This document shows, one piece after another, positions 1 to 7,297 of a stretch of 31,740 nucleotides of DNA; the first letter of the stretch is position 1, and each line of letters starts with the position of its first letter. Origin of the DNA: Amoebophrya sp. AT5.2 (lineage: Eukaryota; Sar; Dinophyceae; Syndiniales; Amoebophryaceae); contig RXOD01004016.1 in assembly GCA_005223375.1 (NCBI GenBank), positions 1-31,740 on the forward strand, read 5' to 3'. The position numbers and the translations under genes were made by a program. The notes under the pieces were generated by a model, which was given only the letters and a program-made list of their open reading frames with translations, was not told where the DNA came from and made no database searches.

Positions 1-1430
1 GCCGCCTGGATGTGCGCCGCGATTACTCGTGCAAACGGTGTTTCGAACTTCTTCCGGTCGATCATTTCAGCGTCCGGGTTGTCCGGACCGAACCCCGGAT
101 GCGCAACCGGATAGGCTCTGTTTGCTGTTACGCTGAAGCAGGTAACCCGGGTGTATGGATCGATTTTACAGCAAACGTCGAGGTCGTCTGCGGTACCGGA
201 CGCAGCCTCGAACTCGTCGCTGAGACTGATTGCTGGTTCGCGTTTGCGCATTTCCTCGTCGTGCAGAATCCCCACGCGCGAAATCACGGGCGCGCCGTAG
301 CCGGTTGCAAGCTCGAAGAAGGCCATGCTGAGTGGAACGGATTCGCACGACCAGCAGTTGAAGTCGCCGTACAGCTCATCTGCAATCGACGCGACGTCGA
401 TGCCTGGGAAAAGCCGCTCGAAATCCGGATTCTCCGGCGAAAGCGGCACGGCGGGAAAATCCCAGTGGCGTTTCACGGGACCCTTCTTCTGAAGCTCCCC
501 ACTGTACATGTACGTTGGGTCGGAACTGAACGCCTTCGGATCGTTCTCCTTCTTCCACTGCCCCTCCATGATATGGTAAGTCGACAGACTGTACTGGCTC
601 GGTACGATCGGTCCGAGGTAGGGAAGGTATCCGCCCAGGTACTCCTTCCTCGGATCGCTGGTGCCCGCTTTTCCCTGAAGAATTACCCATCCTCCCTGCA
701 GTTTCTTGTGTAGGACATGGCGACGCAGAGAGTCGAGCATGCGGCGGTGCGACAGCGACTCACCGTGATGAACCACGTCCGGGTCCGACTCGCCAACCAC
801 AATCACGTCGAAGCTGCTTGCCTCCTTTGCGAAACGCTTGACGCCGTCTTCGTCGTTTTGAAGGTAGGTGTACCAGAAGAAAGACAGCTGCATCGCGACA
901 GTCGGCTGCTGAGTGCTGGACGAAGCTGGCAAGGAGGGGCTGTCGCCCAGGCTTCCTCCATACGCACCCACTGCGCGCAAGCACGTTTCCTTGGCCGCAG
1001 GAGTAGAATTGAGCGACTCAGCCCCAGCCCCGTCCTCGTTTAGCGCTTTCAGGATCGCGACAACGTCACGCCGGTTCGGATCGCTGCCTTCGTGCATGAA
1101 GAGAACCCGCATCGGTCTCGACCCCATGTGCAGAGCGATCTGAGGTGTCTGGTCGTCGCCCCACATGTTCGGCTGTAGCTGTTCCAGCGTTCTGGTATCG
1201 TCGATCGTGTCGCCACTGGAGTCGTTTGCCTGAAAGCAGACCATGAAGCGCGGTGCCGGGAGCAGGTAGGCCTTCTTGGACAAACGGACGAACTTCTTCA
1301 CGTCGCCGATGCTGGTCGTTTCTTCAAGGAGCAGTGTGCAAACCTCGTCCCCGTTCGGGATGAGGATCTGAACCCTGACGAGGTTACAGGCGTCTGACAT
1401 TTTTTTTTCGGCGGAACTGGCTTCACTCAT
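1..1430 (-). CDS. Ubiquitin-like-domain hypothetical protein, copy 1 (partial, C-terminus outside window)
   Basis: Open minus-strand frame from ATG at 1430-1428 to the window edge, with no internal stop in the part I checked in full. It is the closely similar partner of the gene at 2300-4051 and aligns along its whole visible length. Relative to that copy there is a 66-base in-frame insertion near 465-575, replacing a short stretch with a Lys/Glu-rich segment, and a 6-base in-frame deletion near 850-919. All indels are multiples of three, so the copy looks functional, not decayed. Residues about 15-90 look like a ubiquitin-like fold (beta strand VRVQILIP-type start, then a helix-like SIGDVKKFV segment). 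The remainder has no domain I recognise. A second in-frame ATG lies ten codons downstream and could be the start. No introns are seen. Function unknown; the ubiquitin-like call is by pattern only. Confidence 0.75.
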   Translation of the reverse strand, partial: MSEASSAEKKMSDACNLVRVQILIPNGDEVCTLLLEETTSIGDVKKFVRLSKKAYLLPAPRFMVCFQANDSSGDTIDDTRTLEQLQPNMWGDDQTPQIALHMGSRPMRVLFMHEGSDPNRRDVVAILKALNEDGAGAESLNSTPAAKETCLRAVGAYGGSLGDSPSLPASSSTQQPTVAMQLSFFWYTYLQNDEDGVKRFAKEASSFDVIVVGESDPDVVHHGESLSHRRMLDSLRRHVLHKKLQGGWVILQGKAGTSDPRKEYLGGYLPYLGPIVPSQYSLSTYHIMEGQWKKENDPKAFSSDPTYMYSGELQKKGPVKRHWDFPAVPLSPENPDFERLFPGIDVASIADELYGDFNCWSCESVPLSMAFFELATGYGAPVISRVGILHDEEMRKREPAISLSDEFEAASGTADDLDVCCKIDPYTRVTCFSVTANRAYPVAHPGFGPDNPDAEMIDRKKFETPFARVIAAHIQA

Positions 1431-1625
1431 GATTTTAAGGAAGATGCTGCCATTGCCAGATCAGTTCGCTACAATTGAATGGGTCGCTCTGCCTCCTCTT
1501 CTATGGTGCTAATGGTCGGCCGACAGAGCCAGAGGATGCCAAAGACAACTAGCGCTACTAACTTACTCTCCGTGGAAGCCACTTCTCCAACGCTCGATCC
1601 TGTTCGAACCTGTTTTACCTGGTAG
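1431..1625 (-). repeat. Duplicated 5' flank of copy 1
   Basis: This upstream segment is repeated at 4052-4257 ahead of copy 2, with small indels and substitutions. Similarity stops sharply after the shared block TGTTTTACCTGGTAG. The duplicated unit therefore contains the gene plus about 200 bases of probable 5'UTR or promoter. Confidence 0.8.
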
Positions 1626-1898
1626 TGGTGCTCACTTTTTTGTGCGTCCATCGTTGTCCCTCGGCATATCAGACACATCTTCATGAAGGGGGGTCGCGCT
1701 TCTTTTTCGAGAAAGTGGCGCGCAAAACATAACACGATCTCGTAGTAATACGTGGGCAGAGCCCTCAACACAATTGCAGCACTTCTACTTTGTGGCAACG
1801 TCGTTCTCCAGCTGCGACCGCCATGTTTGTTCTCGCGCCTCTCTCTCAAGCTTGTTCTCGCACCTCGCGAGCAGTACGGACCCCGTCACTCCTGATCA
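1626..1898. other. Intergenic, no gene seen
   Basis: Lies between the copy 1 5' flank and the C-terminal gene fragment. ORFs here have no recognisable content. I see no motif worth calling. Confidence 0.4.
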
Positions 1899-2150
1899 TC
1901 AGAACCCGTTGTCTAAATCCTCCGCGGACGCACATTTCGCGGCGGTGGGCGGCTCCGTTTCTTTGATGACCTCCTGCGCTACTTCCCCGACAGTCTGCGG
2001 CTCCCCCACGCGGATAAGGTTCTCGATCGAGAGACTTAACGATCGCCCGCCACTAGAAGTGCTCGCGCTGCTCAACCTACTGGCACCGTTTGTAGTACTA
2101 ATCGAAGTTGAGGAGCAAGCGTTGTTCGAAGAACTTTTAATGATATCGCA
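1899..2150 (-). pseudogene. Diverged C-terminal fragment of a third copy of the ubiquitin-like-domain gene
   Basis: Minus-strand frame open from 2150 down to a TGA at 1901-1899; the upstream limit is an in-frame TGA at 2153-2151. It encodes a Ser/Thr-rich lead, then LSLSIENLIR, then a tail ending LDNGF. Copy 2 has LSLSIENLIR followed by a tail ending DLDNGY, so the two C-termini are homologous. The sequence between the motifs is very different, so this fragment is older than the copy 1/copy 2 duplication. The rest of the gene is missing. It lies about 150 bases downstream of the copy 2 stop. It could be a relic, or an alternative last exon of copy 2: an AG just inside the open stretch (TTAAAAG) and a GTGAGT downstream of the copy 2 stop would permit splicing. 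Confidence 0.6.
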
Positions 2151-2299
2151 TCAGCGATCGATACTGAGCGCATCTCGATCGGGATTCTTTCTGAAAGAGA
2201 TTTCGATACGTAGCAAGGCAGGACTCACTTCCACTTTGACTTTTCACTTTTCAGTTGGAAGCTCTTATCCAAATCCAAATCCAGTGCCAATCCGCTGGA

Positions 2300-4051
2300 C
2301 TAATAGCCGTTGTCCAGGTCCAGCGCTTTCTCGGCCGAGAGCATTACTTCTGGCAAAATCTGTGTTTTCTTTGCTTCGGTTGCAACAGATGAACACGAGG
2401 AGGAGCTGGCAGGCGAGGACGACGGGACCGGCTTAGCTTTCGCTATGGCCGGCGTCGAATCGGTCGCGCGAATCAGGTTCTCGATCGACAGACTCAAAGC
2501 TTTGGTCGCCCCTTGCAGACGAACCCCCAACCGCCCTGCTTTTTCTGCTTTTGCTTCGATCTCACCGCGCTGGCCGTTCAGCGCGGGTTGTGACTGGATG
2601 CTGTGGATTTCGACACTGCTCCCAATCGGAAACCACGTCAGCAAAAGCTCCTCCACTTTTTCAAATTCCATTTCGCGATAAGCCGCCTGGATGTGCGCCG
2701 CGATCACTCGTGCAAACGGTGTTTCGAACTTCTTCCGGTCGATCAGTTCAGTGTCCTCGCTGTCCGGACCGAACCCCGGATGCGCAACCGGATAGGCTCT
2801 GTTTGCATTTATGCTGAAGCAGGTAATCCGGGTGTAGGGATCGATTTGACAGCAAACAGCGAGGTCGTCTGCGGTACCGGACGCAGCATCGAACTCCTCG
2901 GCGAGCCTGATCGCTGGTTCGCGTTTGCGCATTTCCTCGTCGTGCAGAATCCCCACGCGCGAAATCACGGGCGCGCCGTAGCCGGTTTTCAGGTCGAAGA
3001 AGGCCATGCTGAGTGGAACGGATTCGCACGACCAGCAGTTGAAGTCGCCGTAGAGCTCATCTGCAATCGACGCGACGTCGATCCCTGGGAAAAGCCGCTC
3101 GAAATCCGGATTCTCCGGCGAAAGCGGCCGGGCGGGAAAAGCCCAGTGTTCTTTCGCGATCGCGGGATCCTTCTCGGAAAGGAACTTATCGTAAGTCGAC
3201 AGACTGTACTGGCTCGGTACGATCGGTCCGAGGTAAGGAAGGTATCCGCAGATGTGCGCCTTTCTCGGATCGTTGGTGCCCGCTTTTCCCTGAAGAATTA
3301 CCCATCCTCCCTGCAGTTTCTTGTGTAGGACATGGCGACGCAGAGAGTCGAGCATGCGGCAGTGCGACCGCGACTCACCGTATTGATCATCCACGTCCGG
3401 GTCCGACTCGCCAACCACAATCACGTCGAAGCTGCTTGCCTCCTTTGCGAAACGCTCCATGCAGTCTACTTCGTCTACTTCGGTGTGCCAGAAGAAAGAC
3501 AGCTGCATCGCGACAGTCGACTGCTGAATGCAGTCGACTGACGAAGCTGGCAAGGAGGGGCTGTCGCCCGGGCTTTTTCCATACGCACCCACTGCGCGCA
3601 AGCACCTTTCCTTGGCCGCAGGAATAGAATTGAGCGACTCAGCCCCAGCCCCGTCCTCGTTTAGCGCTTTCAGGATCGCGACAACGTCACGCCGGTTCGG
3701 ATCGCTACCTTCGTGCATGAAGAGAACCCGCATCGGTCTCGAGCCCATGTGCAGACGGATCTGAGGTGTCTGGCCGTCGCCCCACACGTCCGGCCGTAGC
3801 TGTTCCAGCGTTCTGGTATCGTCGATCGTGTCGCCACTGGAGTCGTTTGCCTGAAAGCAGACCATGAAGCGCGGTGCCGGGAGCAGGTATGCCTTCTTGG
3901 ACAAACGGACGAACTTCTTCACGTCGCCGATGCTGGTCGTTTCTTCAAGGAGCAGTGTGCAAACCTCGTCCCCGTTCGGGATGAGGATCTGAACCCTGAC
4001 GGGATTACACGCGTCTGACATTTTTTTTTCGGCGGTCCTGGCTTCACTCAT
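2300..4051 (-). CDS. Ubiquitin-like-domain hypothetical protein, copy 2 (complete, 583 aa)
   Basis: Complete single-exon ORF of 583 residues. Residues 14-90 start with a beta strand (VRVQILIPNGDEV), a helix-like SIGDVKKFVRL segment and a further strand, which fits a ubiquitin-like fold; dinoflagellate proteins often carry such an N-terminal segment. After that comes RVLFMHEGSDPNRRDVVAIL, then several hundred residues with conserved Cys, Trp and Asp but no family I recognise, with DVIVVGESDPDVDD near residue 212 and GDFNCWSCES near 338. The tail is low complexity (poly-Ser, then Lys-rich) and ends DLDNGY. ATG at 4051 is preferred because similarity to copy 1 begins there; a second ATG ten codons in is possible. 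Function is unknown. Confidence 0.8.
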   Translation of the reverse strand: MSEARTAEKKMSDACNPVRVQILIPNGDEVCTLLLEETTSIGDVKKFVRLSKKAYLLPAPRFMVCFQANDSSGDTIDDTRTLEQLRPDVWGDGQTPQIRLHMGSRPMRVLFMHEGSDPNRRDVVAILKALNEDGAGAESLNSIPAAKERCLRAVGAYGKSPGDSPSLPASSVDCIQQSTVAMQLSFFWHTEVDEVDCMERFAKEASSFDVIVVGESDPDVDDQYGESRSHCRMLDSLRRHVLHKKLQGGWVILQGKAGTNDPRKAHICGYLPYLGPIVPSQYSLSTYDKFLSEKDPAIAKEHWAFPARPLSPENPDFERLFPGIDVASIADELYGDFNCWSCESVPLSMAFFDLKTGYGAPVISRVGILHDEEMRKREPAIRLAEEFDAASGTADDLAVCCQIDPYTRITCFSINANRAYPVAHPGFGPDSEDTELIDRKKFETPFARVIAAHIQAAYREMEFEKVEELLLTWFPIGSSVEIHSIQSQPALNGQRGEIEAKAEKAGRLGVRLQGATKALSLSIENLIRATDSTPAIAKAKPVPSSSPASSSSCSSVATEAKKTQILPEVMLSAEKALDLDNGY

Positions 4052-4257
4052 GAATTCAAGGAAGATGATGCCATTGCCACATCAGTTCGCTACAATGTAT
4101 AAGAATAGGTCGCTCTGCCTACTCTTCTATGGTGCTAATGGACGGCCGACAGAGCCAGAGGAGGCCAAAGACAATTACCGCGGCTACTTACAACTCTCCG
4201 TGGAAGCCACTTCTTCTCCAACGCTCGATCCTGCTCGAACCTGTTTTACCTGGTAGT
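4052..4257 (-). repeat. Duplicated 5' flank of copy 2
   Basis: Partner of the repeat at 1431-1625. The two flanks are clearly alignable but differ by several small indels, so they have diverged more than the coding parts. No promoter motif is obvious. Confidence 0.8.
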
Positions 4258-5100
4258 TGTCGCTCTGTGCGACTCTGTCCCTTTCTGCGATGAAGCGAAG
4301 GCGTATTGTTTCTACCGAACCACAGAGACAGAAGCTGAATTAATTTCAGCAGTGCAAGCCGCCAGCACACTTCGCCGTCCTTCAGATTCAGAAAACACTG
4401 TGCGCCGTCTCTCCCTCACTCTGCATGCATGAGTAGCTGCAAAGGGCCGGAGAGAAGACCCACCACGAATGCAACTCGAACACACAGACATTCCCATAGT
4501 TAGAGTGCGTGAGCTACACGCTTCTAGATCGAGCTAGCTACCGAAAGAAGTAAAAAGCGCCGAGTTTGTAAAGTCGAAGAGTAAGAGTTGAAAGAGTGCG
4601 GGAAGCGCCTAGTCAACCTGCATGAGTCGTACAGTAGTCGTGTTCTCGCCCTCGCCACGGACATGTTCACTCACCACCAGCACAGCAGCACTCGGCTTCG
4701 TTTTGCAGTGTACAGCACAAAGAAGTGGGGCTTACTGGATCACGTGGCACTGTGGCCCGAAGAGTAGAGCTCTTCACTTTATATCCGTAGATCGGGTACT
4801 AGGGTTAGAATGGATCGATATGGATTTAGTCACTTACTAATCGTAGAACGAGCAGAAGAGGCAGAATAACGAATAATCACGAGCGATCAAGTTCTGAAAA
4901 GACAACCGGCATTCAAGTCGATCCCAAACAAAAAGAAAGTAAGAAACAGAAAGTAAAGTGCTATACATAGATCTAGACGCAGAATTCCCTCACAGCTAAA
5001 CGCATTCGCTCTCCGCCCAACTTCAGCACGCAGGGGCGCCGTTCTTGGTCCCGCGCTTCTTCCTCGTTGCAGCCAGCGACCCCGCGCTGTTGTAGTTGTA
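4258..5100. other. Intergenic stretch; possible extra coding block at its right end
   Basis: No gene is supported over most of this stretch. The last part (about 5025-5095) is GC-rich and open on the minus strand, unlike ordinary intergenic sequence here. It could be a 3' extension of the gene at 5101-6310 if a very short GTGAGA...ACAACAG intron of about 26 bases is removed. I leave it out of the gene model. Confidence 0.3.
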
Positions 5101-6310
5101 TCAAGGTCTCACTTCTGTGTCAAGGTCTGTGTCAAAATTGATCCACCGGTCCGCCTTGTTTTGCGTCCAGGGGCCCGTCGTCCGGATCGTTTCCTCGGCA
5201 GGAAGTGTGCCCGTGATCTGCTGGATGCTTGCGTCGACCTTCTGGATCGCGCGCGTCTCCTGGGGGGTGAGCGCCACTCCCCAGTTACCCAGGACCATCC
5301 AGATTTCTCGGTGCACTTTTGCCCAAACCTCCTTACACTTCTCAATCGTGACGGCGTCGCTGGCGAAGGTCTGCCCGAGGATAAACTGGAAGCGGACGGT
5401 GTCGTAGGCGTCGATCTGCGAGAGCAAGCTCCACATGGCCTCCGTCTCGCTGCGGCGCTGGTTAGAAAGTCAATGGAAGGCATTAGTTTGTCGGTCGCAA
5501 TCCGGACCAATTCGTCACGGACTGGTGAAATTGAAAACGAAGAGTGCGTTATCAATATCAAGCACACGACTATACCCATTAAAAATACCACAAATATTTT
5601 CCGCGCATTGACGATATCGCGGCCGAGCATCAGCATATGCGAGCTCATCTCGTAGAGCTCCCGGAACTCTATTGAGTCGCGGTTGATGGTGCCGATCTGC
5701 TGCTGCAAATTGTCACAGAGGCCGAAAAGCGTTTTCCTTTGGCTTTGCTCCGCCGCTTTCTGCGACTCGGCGTACAAGGCGGCCACCTGCGGCTCGAGGC
5801 GCCCCACCCTCTTTTCCACCTCCTCCAGGTCCTTCTTGTCCGCTTTGCTTTCCACCTCTTTTCGGAGCGAGGTTATCTCCTTGACTACCGTGTTCGGGCT
5901 GAGAGTGACGACAGAAGTGTAGTCATTGCGATTTTTCCACCTCCACCACTAATTCACTGACCATTTTATTTTCTGGCGGAAACTACAGTAAGTCTACGCA
6001 CTTGCTCATCAGAGATGGGTGCCCACCTCCAGCAAGAAGAACTAGCAGTAATTTATTAATCACGGAAACAAACGTGCTGCAGGATCTACCTCCATGCCGG
6101 TGCGGGCGCGGTTGCGGTTGCGGGTGCGGTTGCGGGTGCGGTTGCGGGTGCGGTAGCGGTTGCACCACCTCCATACGTTCGCGGTTGCGGTCCACCAAAA
6201 AGATCCGGGATGCCACTGAACTTGTAGCCCCTGATCGAGGGCACACTTGTGGCCCCCCGCACACTTGTGGCCCCTGACTCGTCCGCTGTGCTTGTCGTTC
6301 GAGCTGACAT
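5101..6310 (-). CDS. Coiled-coil protein with N-terminal Ala/Thr/Pro repeat (3 exons, 309 aa)
   Basis: Model: exons 6310-6090, 5940-5589 and 5457-5101, which keep one frame (930 bases). Exon 1 starts at ATG 6310 and carries a hydrophobic-free, low-complexity stretch of Ala-Thr-Ala-Pro units encoded by a GCGGTT/GCGGGT hexamer array. Exon 2 encodes a charged heptad-like helix (LRKEVESKADKKDLEEVEKR) and a further helical block, typical of a coiled coil. Exon 3 encodes a helical segment ending in an acidic tail (DTDLDTEV). No known family is recognised. Intron 1 is well supported because it fuses the two frames exactly. Intron 2 is inferred: it removes a low-GC stretch and restores a good downstream frame. 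Without it, the frame would encode a hydrophobic segment and then an Arg/Ser-rich shadow sequence. Confidence 0.65.
5458..5588 (-). other. Intron 2 of the coiled-coil protein gene (131 bases)
   Basis: Donor TTTGTG|GTATTT, acceptor CTTTCTAACCAG|CGCCGC with a CTAAC branch-point-like motif and pyrimidines. Phase 0. The donor is the least certain part. Confidence 0.5.
5941..6089 (-). other. Intron 1 of the coiled-coil protein gene (149 bases)
   Basis: Donor TGGAG|GTAGAT, acceptor GTGGAG|GTGGAA. The repeat TGGAGGT occurs at both borders. Removing it joins the codons in phase 2. Confidence 0.7.
6100..6170. repeat. Coding hexamer repeat GCGGTT/GCGGGT
   Basis: About ten imperfect tandem copies of a GCGGKT hexamer on the plus strand. 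On the minus strand they encode the Ala-Thr-Ala-Pro run of the coiled-coil protein. The array is in frame, so copy-number change would only alter repeat length. Confidence 0.85.
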
Positions 6311-7297
6311 CTTGGAAGAAAGATGAAGCTGTGTACTGTAAGCTTTATACTAAATATAAAAACACGGGAGCTGCGGGCTGCGAACCAGAACCACGCGTGC
6401 CTTAAGCTAGACGATCAATCAGTTAGGGTAAGATCAAGATGCTACTGCTATTGCTAAGCAAGGCACTAAAAATTACTATTACAAGGCTGGGCCGGGCGGC
6501 ACGACAACCCACGATCCCCCACGAAGACCCACGACAACAACCCACGAGGGCCCCCCACCACCAACTACCCCACGACAACCTTGTGCAATAAAATTTTTGA
6601 ATTTGCGCAACTTTCGCTGTTTCCGGTTGTTGGTTTAAGTACTTATTTCGTCACGGGACGAGGATTGTGCGCGTTATATTCGCATCATGAAGCTGAAAAG
6701 AGCCTGACACTCTGACCTTTGCGATGAAAAACGCGAGCACGGTGATAGCCTTCGTGGCTCAAGTGATTCACCAGTCGGGTTGGATCACCCTCCGGCGATG
6801 ATTGGTTGTAAGTATACTACATCGACGCCACGTGCGCTACGAAAGCGAAGCAAACGGAGAACTCGGGCAACCAGCCCTGTCGTCATTTGTTCGAAGGTCC
6901 ACACAGGATCCCTTCAGGGAGTTCATCGCCTCCGACTTCTTCTCCCGAACTTCAGCCGAAAAGTCGCATGCAACTTAGAATGCGGCTCTCCTCCTCGTGA
7001 GACCAAAAACAAAATCTACGGTACATTTGTGGCAGCTCTCGATCTCTATCTTTCCCGAACGCAAATCGGACTCCAACTGCGCCGCAGCGCGATGCCAATC
7101 GATACCTGTTTTCTCAAGGAAAACGACAACAGTTCGCAGAAAAAATGGGTGCCCGGCCTTGAAAGAATATGTTGAGCCCATGCCTCAGTGATATAATAAT
7201 CACTATCACATTCACACTCACACAAGAACGTGCAAGCACTACTTAATACACCATGCGACATCGATTCTGCCCGCCCACCGCGGCGGGTCATCTAATA
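6311..7297. other. Intergenic region with C-rich repeat and a spliced-leader-like hairpin
   Basis: No supported gene. It holds an A/T-rich patch just upstream of the coiled-coil gene start (about 6340-6362), a CCCACGA repeat at about 6505-6580, and a spliced-leader-like sequence at 6746-6763. Plus-strand ORFs here begin without good context and have no recognisable content. Confidence 0.4.
6505..6580. repeat. Degenerate CCCACGA repeat
   Basis: Five copies of CCACGA with irregular spacers, inside a C-rich tract. On the minus strand this is a run of TCGTGGG units that could form G-rich structures, about 200 bases upstream of the coiled-coil gene. Confidence 0.7.

Noticed and set aside
1587..1615. 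GTTCGAACC as a tRNA B box
   Set aside because: No A box, acceptor stem or cloverleaf can be built around it; it lies in the duplicated 5' flank.
1774..2436. 220-codon plus-strand ORF
   Set aside because: Overlaps the minus-strand C-terminal fragment and the end of copy 2; composition is that of a shadow frame.
5109..5457. Continuation of the exon 2 frame of the coiled-coil gene into an Arg/Ser/Pro-rich tail
   Set aside because: The other frame in the same stretch gives a balanced helical sequence (SQIDAYDTVRFQFILGQTF), so the tail is an off-frame product of reading through the intron.
6780..7175. 131-codon plus-strand ORF following the spliced-leader-like sequence
   Set aside because: No ATG at its start, no recognisable domain, opposite to the strand of every other gene, and contains a strong GTAAGTAT donor-like site near its start.
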